From contig JBJKRL010000037.1 in assembly GCA_046704745.1 (NCBI GenBank), forward strand, positions 36,218 through 100,217: a stretch of 64,000 nucleotides of DNA, given 5' to 3'. The position numbers and the translations under genes are program-made. Source of the DNA: CAWGGS01 sp046704745 (GTDB lineage Bacteria > Desulfobacterota > Desulfobulbia > Desulfobulbales > Desulfocapsaceae). Positions 8,461 through 17,249 of this stretch are shown one piece after another (position 1 is the stretch's first letter; every line of letters begins with the position of its first letter). The notes under the pieces are model-generated. The model searched no databases, was not told the DNA's origin, and was given only the letters and a program-made list of their open reading frames with translations.

Positions 8461-9153
8461 ATGGACATACACTGGTTGCAGCATGTACCCTTCGAAGGAT
8501 TGGGGGCGATTGAAACGTGGGCAAAAAAAAAGGGGCATAGTCTGTCCGTAACCCGGCTTTTTGCAGGAGACCCTTTGCCCCAACCCGATTCCTTAGCCAT
8601 GCTGGTGGTTATGGGAGGGCCCATGGGCATATATGACGAACAGGAGTATCCCTGGCTAAAAAGTGAGAAGACGTTTTTACAGAGGACGATAATAGAGGAA
8701 AAGCCCGTACTTGGCATTTGTCTCGGAGCCCAATTGGTGGCCGATGTTCTCGGCTCCCGGGTTCGGGCCAACAAGGATAAGGAAATCGGCTGGTTTCCGG
8801 TAGAAAAGACCACCGAGGTTCCCGAAGCTTTACAAGAGCTTCTTCCTTCTACCCAGACGGTTTTCCACTGGCATGGGGATACCTTCGATCTGCCAGCTGA
8901 TTCCGTGTTGCTTTATACAAGCGAGGCTTGCCGCAATCAGGCTTTTGTTCATAAAGACCGCGTGATCGCTTTGCAATTCCACCTTGAGACCACTAAAGAG
9001 AGTGCCGCCGTATTGGTAGAGAATTGTCGGCATGAGTTGGTTCAAGGTCCTTGGATTCAGACGGAGCAGCAGATTATAGAAGGCATGGAGGCAAATTTGG
9101 GAATAAATCAAACCATGGACAGGATACTTGATTATCTAGAAACATTTAAATAA
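8461..9153 (+). CDS. Class I glutamine amidotransferase-like protein
   Basis: This 230-residue stand-alone class I glutamine amidotransferase domain resembles GMP-synthase-type GATases and the gamma-glutamyl-compound hydrolase group. GICLGAQLVADVLG contains the nucleophilic Cys near residue 83. ALQFHLETT contains the catalytic His, with Glu two residues on. FHWHGDTFDLP is typical of the family. No synthetase domain is present or encoded next door. It could hydrolyse gamma-glutamyl conjugates or work with an unlinked partner. The gene lies 38 bases after the solute-binding protein and 10 bases before the next gene, suggesting one transcript. Confidence 0.85.
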   Translation: MDIHWLQHVPFEGLGAIETWAKKKGHSLSVTRLFAGDPLPQPDSLAMLVVMGGPMGIYDEQEYPWLKSEKTFLQRTIIEEKPVLGICLGAQLVADVLGSRVRANKDKEIGWFPVEKTTEVPEALQELLPSTQTVFHWHGDTFDLPADSVLLYTSEACRNQAFVHKDRVIALQFHLETTKESAAVLVENCRHELVQGPWIQTEQQIIEGMEANLGINQTMDRILDYLETFK

Positions 9154-9163
9154 AGGTATCATT

Positions 9164-9577
9164 ATGAAATTTAATAGAATAATGATAATAATAATCGGGA
9201 TGATTGCTCTGTCGGCCTTTTCCGGCGGTTTCTGCACATCCGTTCCGGCCGAAGAGAACCAAGGCGCCTGGAACAAAGTCGGCAAAGATGTCAAGGAAAC
9301 AGCAAAGGATGTAAGTGTAGCTACAAAACAGACATACGAAAAAACAAAACAAAAAAGCGTTGAAGCCTGGCAGAAGACCAAGGAAGGAAGTAAGGAGGCC
9401 TACGACAAGAGCAAAAATGTTTACGACTCAAGCAAGAAAGAAAGCAAAGGCTTCTGGGCTTCGGTAAAGGAAACGGTGGTGGGATGGTATGAAAGCGCCA
9501 AGGCAGCCATCCATTCAGCCACGGCACCTTCCACCAAAAAAACAGAACCCGAAAAATCTTCCGGGGCCTCACAGTAA
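9164..9577 (+). CDS. Exported Lys-rich amphipathic-repeat protein (LEA/apolipoprotein-like)
   Basis: This protein of 137 residues has an N-terminal hydrophobic signal (IMIIIIGMIALSAFSGGFC) followed by a highly charged alpha-helical body. The body is built of loose 11-residue-like units such as KDVKETAKDVSVATKQTYEKTKQKSVEAW and SKEAYDKSKNVYDSSKKESKGFW. Such repeats occur in LEA-like and apolipoprotein-like proteins that coat membranes or protect against desiccation. No enzyme motif is seen. A Cys at the end of the hydrophobic segment hints at a lipoprotein, but the lipobox is poor. It is probably the last gene of the unit starting at 7397, with a strong terminator after the stop. Confidence 0.65.
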   Translation: MKFNRIMIIIIGMIALSAFSGGFCTSVPAEENQGAWNKVGKDVKETAKDVSVATKQTYEKTKQKSVEAWQKTKEGSKEAYDKSKNVYDSSKKESKGFWASVKETVVGWYESAKAAIHSATAPSTKKTEPEKSSGASQ

Positions 9578-9612
9578 ATACCTGTTCTGGCAGAACAGAT
9601 ATCCTTAACAAG

Positions 9613-9650
9613 AAAAGGCATGCCGATCGAATGGTTTCGGCATGCCTTTT
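9613..9650. terminator. Bidirectional Rho-independent terminator
   Basis: AAAAGGCATGCCGA at 9613-9626 pairs perfectly with TCGGCATGCCTTTT at 9637-9650 around a 10-base loop. It sits between two convergent genes and has T runs on both strands, so it can end both transcripts. Confidence 0.92.
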
Positions 9651-9658
9651 TTCTGAGG

Positions 9659-10654
9659 CTACGAGGCCTGCTCGAGCGCTACAGCCACGGCCACAGACGC
9701 GCCTACCATTGGGTTGTTGCCCATCCCTATTAACCCCATCATTTCAACATGGGCCGGGACAGAGGACGATCCGGCAAACTGGGCGTCCGAATGCATGCGT
9801 CCCATGGTATCGGTCATACCGTAAGAAGCCGGGCCGGCCCCCATATTGTCGGGATGCAGGGTTCGCCCGGTACCACCACCGGAGGCCACGGAAAAATATT
9901 CCTTGCCCTGCAAGAGGCATTCTTTTTTATAGGTTCCGGCAACCGGGTGTTGGAAGCGCGTCGGGTTGGTTGAGTTACCGGTGATGGAGACATCGACACC
10001 TTCCATATGATTGATGGCCACGCCCTCCCGGACATCATCGGCACCGAAGCAGCGAACCTTGCCCCGGTCGCCGTCGGAATATGGGGTCTCGGAGACCACT
10101 TGCAACTTGCCGGTAGCATAGTCGAATTTGGTCTGCACGTAAGTGAAGCCGTTGATCCGGGAGATGATCTTGGCTGCGTCTTTGCCCAAGCCGTTCAATA
10201 TGACTTTCAAAGGCTCCTTGCGGACTTTGTTGGCCGATTTAGCAATGCCTATGGCGCCTTCTGCGGCGGCAAAAGATTCATGGCCGGCAAGGAAGGCAAA
10301 ACACTTGGTTTTCTCCTTTAAGAGCATGGCGGCCAAATTGCCGTGGCCGATCCCGACCTTTCTGTCGTCGGCAACGGAGCCGGGGATACAGAAGGCCTGA
10401 AGCCCTTCTCCCAAGGTGGCTGCAATATCGGAGGCCTTCTTCAGGCCCTTTTTGATGGCGATGGTGGCCCCCAGGGTATAAGCCCAGACGGCATTCTCAA
10501 AGCAGATGGGCTGGACGCCTCTAACGATTGCAGCAACATCGACCCCATAGTCGTCACAGACCTTCTTGGCTTCCTCAAGTGTCTCTAACCCATATTTTTG
10601 CAGGACCGGCACAATCTGGTCGATCCGTCTTTCGTAACTTTCAAACAGTGCCAT
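9659..10654 (-). CDS. GGGtGRT family protein
   Basis: This 331-residue protein contains the diagnostic SGGGTGRTLHPDNMG motif near residue 258. Other conserved-looking segments are VRGVQPICFENAVWAYTLGATIAIKKG, GHESFAAAEGAIGIAKSANK and MMGLIGMGNNPMVGASVAVAVALEQA. The family is named after its motif and has no established biochemical role that I know of. It is habitually encoded next to a NifU/IscU-like scaffold protein, as here, where the partner ends 10 bases upstream. A role in Fe-S or another metal cofactor is inferred from that pairing only. The start was placed at the ATG preceded by GGGAGG; a longer frame exists upstream but overlaps the partner gene. Confidence 0.85.
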   Translation of the reverse strand: MALFESYERRIDQIVPVLQKYGLETLEEAKKVCDDYGVDVAAIVRGVQPICFENAVWAYTLGATIAIKKGLKKASDIAATLGEGLQAFCIPGSVADDRKVGIGHGNLAAMLLKEKTKCFAFLAGHESFAAAEGAIGIAKSANKVRKEPLKVILNGLGKDAAKIISRINGFTYVQTKFDYATGKLQVVSETPYSDGDRGKVRCFGADDVREGVAINHMEGVDVSITGNSTNPTRFQHPVAGTYKKECLLQGKEYFSVASGGGTGRTLHPDNMGAGPASYGMTDTMGRMHSDAQFAGSSSVPAHVEMMGLIGMGNNPMVGASVAVAVALEQAS

Positions 10655-10664
10655 ACTTCCCTCC

Positions 10665-11357
10665 CTATTCCTTGCGTGGGTCGATGGTTTTGACGGCCTC
10701 GGCAAAGCGACCGTAGGTGCCGGAAGCCATTTCCATGGCGGTGCCCGGATCTTCCCCTTTTTTGATCATATCCATCATCCGTCCAAGATTGACGAACTTA
10801 TAGCCGATGACCTCGTCGTTTTTGTCCAGTGCAATAGCAGTGACGTATCCTTCGGCCATCTCAAGATATCTGGGGCCTTTGGCGTTGGTTCCGTACATGG
10901 TACCGCAAACGGAACGCAGCCCCTTGCCCAGATCTTCGAGTCCGGCGCCGATGGGGAGCCCACCCTCGGAAAAGGCGGATTGGCTGCGGCCGTAGACAAT
11001 CTGCAGAAACAGCTCCCGCATGGCGACATTGATGGCATCACAAACCAGATCTGTATTAAGTGCCTCAAGGATGGTCTTGCCGGGAAGAATTTCGGAGGCC
11101 ATGGCAGCGGAATGGGTCATACCGGTGCAGCCGATGGTTTCGACCAAGGCCTCTTCGATGATGCCGTCTTTGACATTGAGGGTCAGCTTACAGGCGCCTT
11201 GTTGTGGCGCACACCAACCGACTCCGTGCGTGAGTCCGTTGATATCACCGATATCTCTGACCTGAGTCCATCCTCCTTCCTGGGGGATGGGAGCAGGGCC
11301 ATGATTCGTCCCCAGGGCGACACGGCACATTTCCTTGATTTCAGAAGAGAATTGCAT
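10665..11357 (-). CDS. Iron-sulfur cluster assembly scaffold-like protein (NifU/IscU N-terminal family)
   Basis: This 230-residue protein resembles the NifU/SufU N-terminal scaffold fold. CAPQQGACKLTLNVKDGIIEEALVETIGCTGMTHSAAMASEIL carries conserved Cys residues, and YGRSQSAFSEGGLPIGAGLEDLGKGLRSVCGTMYG supplies a further one. It is longer than standalone IscU (about 130 aa) and belongs to the variant partnered with GGGtGRT proteins. AAGGAG lies just upstream of the ATG. The pair forms a compact two-gene operon. Confidence 0.85.
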   Translation of the reverse strand: MQFSSEIKEMCRVALGTNHGPAPIPQEGGWTQVRDIGDINGLTHGVGWCAPQQGACKLTLNVKDGIIEEALVETIGCTGMTHSAAMASEILPGKTILEALNTDLVCDAINVAMRELFLQIVYGRSQSAFSEGGLPIGAGLEDLGKGLRSVCGTMYGTNAKGPRYLEMAEGYVTAIALDKNDEVIGYKFVNLGRMMDMIKKGEDPGTAMEMASGTYGRFAEAVKTIDPRKE

Positions 11358-11448
11358 GGGATTCTCCTTTGAATAAAAATATCAGACAATAACTGTCAGA
11401 ATAAATAATGAGAGGAAAACAACGGTAGATAATACCATTAATTTTTCT

Positions 11449-11620
11449 GATTACCACCAAATTTCAGGTAAAAACGACGGGGTCCGTAGCCACCTCCCTT
11501 TCACGGGACGCCATAAACCCGGCCATGGGGGTCCCACTGTGCCCATCCAGGGCACAGACACCCTTGAAAAGGGTGGCCACAACGCCTCTTTACGGACAAA
11601 GCTGAGATTCAGTGGTAATC
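11449..11620. repeat. Palindromic intergenic repeat, copy A (172 bp)
   Basis: The outer arms are GATTACCACCAAATTTCAG and CTGAGATTCAGTGGTAATC. Inner arms GTAGCCAC..CCCTTTCACGGG face AAGGGTGGCCACAAC. The centre has GGGACGCCATAAACCC and a small hairpin TGTGCCC/GGGCACA. It is strongly similar to the copies at 52.87 and 57.31 kb. It has no coding capacity and occupies a spacer between two minus-strand genes. Confidence 0.9.
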
Positions 11621-11643
11621 AATTTGTTTTCTGAGAAGACATG

Positions 11644-12261
11644 TTATTTCTGGCCTGTAAGGAGAAAAACAGGGTAGGTCCCCGTCTTTTGGTCTTCACC
11701 TTTTTTGATTAAGGTATGAACAGTTTTACAACCTATTGAAGAGAGGCCGAGATTTTTTAGGAGTTCAACCAGAGTTTCCCTGTTGAATCCATGATGTTTT
11801 TCCCCAGCCCCCGGGGAATGGAAGGATCCGTCTTCGCTGTCCAGATCTGCAATTGCCAGGTATCCGTTGTTTTTGAGCAGGCTGCAAAGATTTTTCAAAA
11901 TGAGTTGTGTATTGTCGATATGGTGCAGAGTCATGGCCGAAAAGATGAGATCGAAACGGCCGTCGTATCTCTCGCTGGTCAGATCTACAAGTTGCGAGGT
12001 GACATTGGAAAGTCCCATTTCTTTTATTTTTTTATTGAGAACCTCGATCATTCCGCTGGAGGTGTCCAACATTGTAAGTGAGCCAAACCGGTGAGCAAGG
12101 GCAAGACCCACCAACCCGGTACCGCAGCCATATTCCATGGCTGTCATTTTTTCGTGTAATGGAAGAAGGGAGATATTTTCAGCTATCGCCTGAGCCAGTT
12201 CCTGCCTCCGTCTTTTTTGGTCCCATTCAGCAGCTGCGTTGTTAAAATGATTTTGAGACAT
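11644..12261 (-). CDS. Class I SAM-dependent methyltransferase
   Basis: This 205-residue methyltransferase shows motif I MEYGCGTGLVGLALA near residue 43, then LTMLDTSSGMIEVLNKKI, and motif IV-like FDLIFSAMTLHHI. It is closest in feel to small UbiE/YrrT-type methyltransferases; the substrate is unknown. It starts two bases after the stop of the M16 protease gene, so the two are cotranscribed. The start ATG begins MSQNHFNNAAAEWDQKRRR, a typical opening for this subgroup. Confidence 0.85.
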   Translation of the reverse strand: MSQNHFNNAAAEWDQKRRRQELAQAIAENISLLPLHEKMTAMEYGCGTGLVGLALAHRFGSLTMLDTSSGMIEVLNKKIKEMGLSNVTSQLVDLTSERYDGRFDLIFSAMTLHHIDNTQLILKNLCSLLKNNGYLAIADLDSEDGSFHSPGAGEKHHGFNRETLVELLKNLGLSSIGCKTVHTLIKKGEDQKTGTYPVFLLTGQK

Positions 12262-12263
12262 AA

Positions 12264-15176
12264 TTAAAGCTCCGTAAGTTTGTCAAAAAGGTCTTTATCT
12301 TTTTCGATCTTGGATCTGTTGCCGATAACGGCCCGGTAGCCTTGCATTTGTTTGAAGACGGGGGCGAAGGCCTTGAGATCTGCTGCAGTGGTGGAAATGA
12401 TCTCTTTAACCCGCTGCCGTTTATAGTCGATATCGATGCCGCTCAGATATTCATTGCGGGCGACTGCGCCTTTGGCAGCCGGACTCAGATGCGGGTCGAA
12501 ACTACCGTAGGTTCCGATGATGATCTGTTCCCGGACCTTTGCCGACAGATTGAGTGCGGCTATGACGTCCGGTATCCTGTTGTAGGCCTCATAGGTCTTT
12601 TTTACCTGTGGATCCCGATAACTGACGATTGCCAGGTTGCCGGTGATATGACTGAACTGCATAAAACAACCGTAGGCTCCTCCCATCTGTCGTACTGTAT
12701 TCCACAGATAGTCCCTGGTGAGATAGGTTTTTAGAACCTCAAAGTGTCCGTTATAGTGGGAACTATTTTGAAACAGTGAGCCGCCCTGAGCGACGAAGAC
12801 CACTTCAGAAGAGGTGATAAAGGCCTCGTGGTCGGGAATGTCTAACGGAGCAACTTCCTGTTTTATCACCGGCATCGCCGGGAGGGCATCGGCGAGGCAG
12901 ACACCGATATCGCCAAACCTGGCAATCTCTTCAGCCTCACCGGTGACAGCCATGACCAGGTTGTTACGATTGAACAGAAGCTTGGCGATTTCCTGAAGAG
13001 AAGCGAGGAAAGATTCCTCCATCGTGTCATAGTTTTTTACAAGTTCCTTTACACTCAGATAATTCGTGACGCCGTTGAACAGCTCGTTGTATCTACCGGC
13101 AACGCTTAAATGAGAAAAAACGCGCATCATCGGCAGATTGTACCCTTCACTTTGAGCGGAATGCTCGTCCCAGGCAAATTCCCGGGCCACGACCTCCCTG
13201 ATCCGGGCTCGATCCTTGAAGGAGAGCTCAGAGAAGACCTCGGCGATAAGATGGAGCGTCCGCTCCAGGTATTCCGGCAGACACTTGACGTGCAACCACA
13301 GAACCGGCCGGATTTCATCCGGAGTCTTCCTGTTGGCATAGGTGATGAGTGAGTGGGTAAAGCTGCCGGTACATGTGGCGATTTCTTTGGCAAAACGGAT
13401 ATAGTTCATCTTTTCGGTACCGATTTCGCAAGCGATGGTACCAAAGAGATTGAGCCAGGGCAAAAATCGGGCAGGAAGGCAGGAGAAGTCGAATCCGATA
13501 TCCAAGTAGCTGATATGGTTTGTGACAAGTTCGTTGATCAGGACCTGGGTGCCGAACATCTCGGTTGGTTGTGCCGTGTGGAAATTAATATCGGCGGTGA
13601 GATCCGAGAGCGTCAGTTGAGGAAGAAGAGAGAGGGTTTCGGCATCGTTCGGTGTCTGTTGCAGCTTCCGGAGTTCATTGGTCCTGGCGACAAGAGCTTC
13701 TCGTTCTGTTTGTGTCAGAGTTCTGGAATACTCTTCAAGCCTCTGCCGTTCTTCTGTCTGTCCTTGGTTGAGTTTCTGAGGGTCTGGAGCAAGGGTGACG
13801 ACCAAGGTTGCGGGATTATCCAGGAGGTAGCTTTGAATGAGATCCTCAAAATAATGAGCGTTCAGAGCCTTATGGCGTATTGTCCGGAAAAGTTCTTCGC
13901 TTACCAGGGTGTCGAAAGGGTCGGTTCCGTATTTAAAGGCGGTCATGGCCTTACCGATCAGGTCAAGACCACGTTGGGCCTTGGAGGATTCTTCCCGGAA
14001 GCTGAATTCGTATTTATTCAACTCCGACAGGATCAGGTCCCGGTCAAGACCTTGCTCGGCCATGGTTTTCAAAGTGGTGGTATAAAGCTGTAAAAATTTG
14101 TCCCTGCGATCCGGCTCGCTACCGATGAGGTAGGTCACCATAAAGGTCCTGAAACACGATGACGACAAATACAATCCTCCGAAATCTTTACATAACCCGC
14201 TGGATATGATGGCGTTCTTCAGAGGAGAGGCATCGGAATTGTACAAGATGTTGGCAATGATCTGAAAGGCGGTATTCGTCTCCCGGTCAAGGACGTCGGA
14301 GACGCTGGTTCCCACGGCGAGAAAGGTCTTTTCTGCCGTGTTGTTTTGTTCGACGGCGTAGGTGTCGTTTACGAATACGGGTGAGGTGATCAAATTTCCC
14401 GTATCTACCTGCCGCCTCTCCTCCTTTTGAGTGAATTTTGCCAGAAATCTGGTCTGCAGGTAGTCGAGTTCGTCGGTAAGGGGGGCGTCTCCATAGATGA
14501 AAAAGATGCCGTTGGAAGGATGATAATGCCTCTTATGAAAATCGCAAAACTGTTCATAGGAGAGGTCGGGGATGTTTTTAGGATCCCCGCCGGATTCGTG
14601 GGCATAGGTCGAGCCCGGCATTAACCCGCCGAGGAGGTGGTGAAAGATCAACCTGATGGGATCGGAAAAAGCTCCCTTCATTTCGTTGTAGACAACACCT
14701 TGAAACTGGAGCGGCGTATCGGAGGACTCCTGATGATAATGCCAACCCTCCTGTTCAAAGGTTGTTCGCTCAAGAAGAGGGTTAAAAACCACATCGCAAT
14801 AGATATCCATCAGGTTGTAATATTCTTTGAGATTTCTGGTGGCAAAAGGATAATAGGTGATGTCTGAGCCGGTCATGGCGTTTATGAAGGTCATCAATCC
14901 GCCTTTATTGACCTCACCGAAGACATCCTTGACCGGGTACTTTTTCGAACCCATCAGAACAGAATGCTCGAGGATATGAGCTACTCCTGTTGAGTCGGTG
15001 GGAATGGTATTAAAGGCGGCGGCAAAGGTTTTGTTCGGATCGTCATTCTTGACGGCCAAAAGAGGGCAGGCGAGAAGTTCGTGTTCGAAGAGATAGACCT
15101 CTGATTTGATCTCATCGATGACTGCCGATTTTTTGAGTATGAAGCCTGAGAAGGATTGTCCCGGAGTAAAAGACAT
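12264..15176 (-). CDS. M16C zinc metalloprotease (presequence-protease/insulinase family)
   Basis: This protein of 970 residues has the inverted zinc motif HILEHSVLMGS (HxxEH) near residue 67, with the distal Glu in the YNEMKGAFSDP region. It has the four-domain organisation and length of PreP/CYM1-type peptidases, which degrade unstructured peptides up to about 65 residues inside a closed chamber. No signal peptide is seen, so it is cytoplasmic. The gene is intact and followed immediately by the methyltransferase gene. Confidence 0.93.
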   Translation of the reverse strand: MSFTPGQSFSGFILKKSAVIDEIKSEVYLFEHELLACPLLAVKNDDPNKTFAAAFNTIPTDSTGVAHILEHSVLMGSKKYPVKDVFGEVNKGGLMTFINAMTGSDITYYPFATRNLKEYYNLMDIYCDVVFNPLLERTTFEQEGWHYHQESSDTPLQFQGVVYNEMKGAFSDPIRLIFHHLLGGLMPGSTYAHESGGDPKNIPDLSYEQFCDFHKRHYHPSNGIFFIYGDAPLTDELDYLQTRFLAKFTQKEERRQVDTGNLITSPVFVNDTYAVEQNNTAEKTFLAVGTSVSDVLDRETNTAFQIIANILYNSDASPLKNAIISSGLCKDFGGLYLSSSCFRTFMVTYLIGSEPDRRDKFLQLYTTTLKTMAEQGLDRDLILSELNKYEFSFREESSKAQRGLDLIGKAMTAFKYGTDPFDTLVSEELFRTIRHKALNAHYFEDLIQSYLLDNPATLVVTLAPDPQKLNQGQTEERQRLEEYSRTLTQTEREALVARTNELRKLQQTPNDAETLSLLPQLTLSDLTADINFHTAQPTEMFGTQVLINELVTNHISYLDIGFDFSCLPARFLPWLNLFGTIACEIGTEKMNYIRFAKEIATCTGSFTHSLITYANRKTPDEIRPVLWLHVKCLPEYLERTLHLIAEVFSELSFKDRARIREVVAREFAWDEHSAQSEGYNLPMMRVFSHLSVAGRYNELFNGVTNYLSVKELVKNYDTMEESFLASLQEIAKLLFNRNNLVMAVTGEAEEIARFGDIGVCLADALPAMPVIKQEVAPLDIPDHEAFITSSEVVFVAQGGSLFQNSSHYNGHFEVLKTYLTRDYLWNTVRQMGGAYGCFMQFSHITGNLAIVSYRDPQVKKTYEAYNRIPDVIAALNLSAKVREQIIIGTYGSFDPHLSPAAKGAVARNEYLSGIDIDYKRQRVKEIISTTAADLKAFAPVFKQMQGYRAVIGNRSKIEKDKDLFDKLTEL

Positions 15177-15362
15177 AATCGTTGTTCCTATGGGTTTATT
15201 TAAAAGTTGAATAGAGGTACAAAAGAGTTCGAGCCAAACATACCTTGGTCAAACTGACAGTAATGCTTCGGTGAAATTTTTCGCCTTTCATCACACCTGA
15301 CGGCGGTCGTCCATGGATTATTTTCAGGTATGAACAGCTTTGTTCGTACCCTTTCAAGCCTT

Positions 15363-15803
15363 TCAAGGGGAATCGACCAAAAGGGTGACCGGCCCGTCAT
15401 TGATCAGTTCCACCTGCATCATGGCCTGGAATCTGCCCGTGGCAGCCCGAATTCCTTTTTGCCTCACTGCTTCAACAAACAGGTCATACAAGGGTTCTGC
15501 TCTTTCGGGGCGCGCCGCCGATGAATACCCTGGACGTCTGCCTTTGCGACAGTCACCGTAAAGGGTGAATTGGGATACAATAAGCATCTCGCCGCCGATA
15601 TCCAGAAGAGAACGGTTCATCATTCCTTTGTCATCTTCGAATATCCGAAGTTCCGCAATCTTATCGGTCATCCATCGTACCTCTTTTTCCGAATCGGTGG
15701 TGTGGATGCCTAAAAGAACAACAAGGCCGTAGCCGATGGCACCCACCTGTTCTCCCTCGATTGTTACCTGGGCGCGACTGACCCTTTGGACGATAGAGCG
15801 CAT
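15363..15803 (-). CDS. dtd: D-aminoacyl-tRNA deacylase
   Basis: This 146-residue DTD protein hydrolyses D-aminoacyl-tRNA (and Gly-tRNA-Ala) as translational proofreading. It has the family start MRSIVQRVSRAQVTIEGE, the catalytic-site motif MLIVSQFTLYGDCRKGRRP (SQFTL), and the cross-subunit GP motif near the C-terminus (LINDGPVTLLVDSP). Length and motifs are canonical. It is monocistronic, with an inverted repeat just upstream of its start. Confidence 0.96.
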   Translation of the reverse strand: MRSIVQRVSRAQVTIEGEQVGAIGYGLVVLLGIHTTDSEKEVRWMTDKIAELRIFEDDKGMMNRSLLDIGGEMLIVSQFTLYGDCRKGRRPGYSSAARPERAEPLYDLFVEAVRQKGIRAATGRFQAMMQVELINDGPVTLLVDSP

Positions 15804-15827
15804 GCATACCTCTTCAAAAGCATATCA

Positions 15828-15902
15828 GCCCGGATTTCTCATGAACACTGTGTTAATTTTTCTCCGTCTAAGAAAGAATAGGACTGATGAGAAATCCGGG
15901 TT
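15828..15902. repeat. Inverted pair of the AACCCGGATTT-type motif
   Basis: GCCCGGATTTCTCAT at 15828-15842 faces ATGAGAAATCCGGGTT at 15887-15902, enclosing 44 bases. Related single copies occur at 24365-24380 (AACCCGGATTTGTCAT) and 28003-28016 (AAGAAATCCGGGTT). This marks a second dispersed intergenic repeat family. Confidence 0.7.
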
Positions 15903-16024
15903 AGGATGTTTCCGATACAGTTCAGGAAAACAGAGGTTTCCTGATTACAACCAGCTTCTTTTTGGTCATAAACAACGGGATTTGGCAAGGAATTTTTTGT
16001 CCAGTTTGCAAAATTGGCAAAAGA

Positions 16025-16918
16025 CTAATTCGCTAAGGATTTTTTACCCCGTGAGGCATTGGTCAGGGCCACTCCCATGAGGATCAGCACTCCTCCTCCC
16101 AGAACTACTGGCCGGATGTTTTCTCTGAGTATGAGCCAGGCGAGAATGAGAGCAAAAAAAGGAACGAGATTAATAAAAATTCCGGCCCGTGTGGCACCCA
16201 CTTTCTTTATTCCTTTGTAATACCAGGAAAAACCTATTGCTGTTCCGCATATTCCCAGATAGGCAAGGCTTTCCCAATCTGTTAAGGAGAGATGCGGAAG
16301 TCCGCGAAGAAGTCCCTCATGAAAGGCAGGCCAGAAGAGGAGCAAGGTCCCGATGATTGAAGAGTAGCAGACGGCAACAAGAGGAGACAGGGATGAAACG
16401 ACGGTTCTGCCAATAAGCGAGTACGCCGACCAGCTGGCTACACAACCGAGCAACGCCTTTTCTCCCGGACCAAAACCGAGCTTAAGCACCAGGGAAGGAT
16501 GTCCATTACTGATGACGATGATCGCACCCACCAGGGAGAGCAGGACCCCAGCCAGTCGGCGAGATGTCAGCTGTTCCTTGAAAAAGATGGTTGCCAGAAC
16601 AGTGATCACCAGGGGAGTACTGGCGATGATCAAAGATGCACGTCCGGCGTTGATATAACGAAGGCCTGTAAAAAAGAAGATGTTATAGCTGAAAACTCCG
16701 GTGAGACCCAGCAGGAGCAGGTAAAACCATTGTTTTCCAGAAGGACGCGGCAACCTGCCTTTCGTCATCGAAACAAACGAAACGAGGACAGCAGAAGCGA
16801 TGGCGAAACGGAGAAAAGCAGCGCTTGCAGGCGCCACGGAGGTAGCGAGTATGCGACCGGCTATAAAGGTTCCGCCCCAGAAGAGCATGGTCGTGATCAA
16901 TATAATATAAGTAAGCAT
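16025..16918 (-). CDS. EamA/DMT-family transporter
   Basis: This 297-residue inner-membrane protein has ten predicted hydrophobic segments arranged as two EamA repeats (opening LTYIILITTMLFWGGTFIAG, and a second half beginning around LLGCVASWSAYSLIGRTVV). DMT proteins export amino acids, nucleotides or other metabolites; the substrate is not predictable. No neighbour suggests a pathway. The C-terminus ends with a short basic tail (RGKKSLAN). Confidence 0.9.
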   Translation of the reverse strand: MLTYIILITTMLFWGGTFIAGRILATSVAPASAAFLRFAIASAVLVSFVSMTKGRLPRPSGKQWFYLLLLGLTGVFSYNIFFFTGLRYINAGRASLIIASTPLVITVLATIFFKEQLTSRRLAGVLLSLVGAIIVISNGHPSLVLKLGFGPGEKALLGCVASWSAYSLIGRTVVSSLSPLVAVCYSSIIGTLLLFWPAFHEGLLRGLPHLSLTDWESLAYLGICGTAIGFSWYYKGIKKVGATRAGIFINLVPFFALILAWLILRENIRPVVLGGGVLILMGVALTNASRGKKSLAN

Positions 16919-17249
16919 CTTGTTGATAGGGAAATTTTAACCCAGCGGGTTACAAAGATAAACGTAAGACAAATAATTTTTTTACAGAGCCAATGAAATT
17001 GAATATAAGGTATTCTGCCATAAATTCCAACGAACCGGTTCCCGGAAGTTTATTTTTATAGCATGTCGGTTGGCGGGTTTTTGAGTTGGTTATTTCCCAA
17101 ATGTGTCACTATAAGTTAGTTTATGTGAGTAAAACAGATTAAATATACAAAAATTGACAATTTGGAGGTGCAGCGGTAAATGCGATAAGGTCGATCGGTC
17201 CATAAAGCCGACGACGGGTTCTGTTATCGAAATTGGAGAAGGTGTGTCA
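16919..17249. other. Divergent intergenic region with possible structured leader
   Basis: This 331-base spacer between an exporter and a regulator carries the palindrome GAACCGGTTC at 17032-17041. Further on, CGATAA at 17183-17188 can pair with TTATCG at 17224-17229 around a TCGG/CCGA helix, directly upstream of the regulator's ribosome binding site. No known riboswitch class was recognised. Confidence 0.35.

Noticed and set aside
17161..17249. Molybdenum-cofactor or other riboswitch upstream of the HTH/PBP regulator
   Set aside because: Some stems can be drawn, but no conserved motif of a known class is present.
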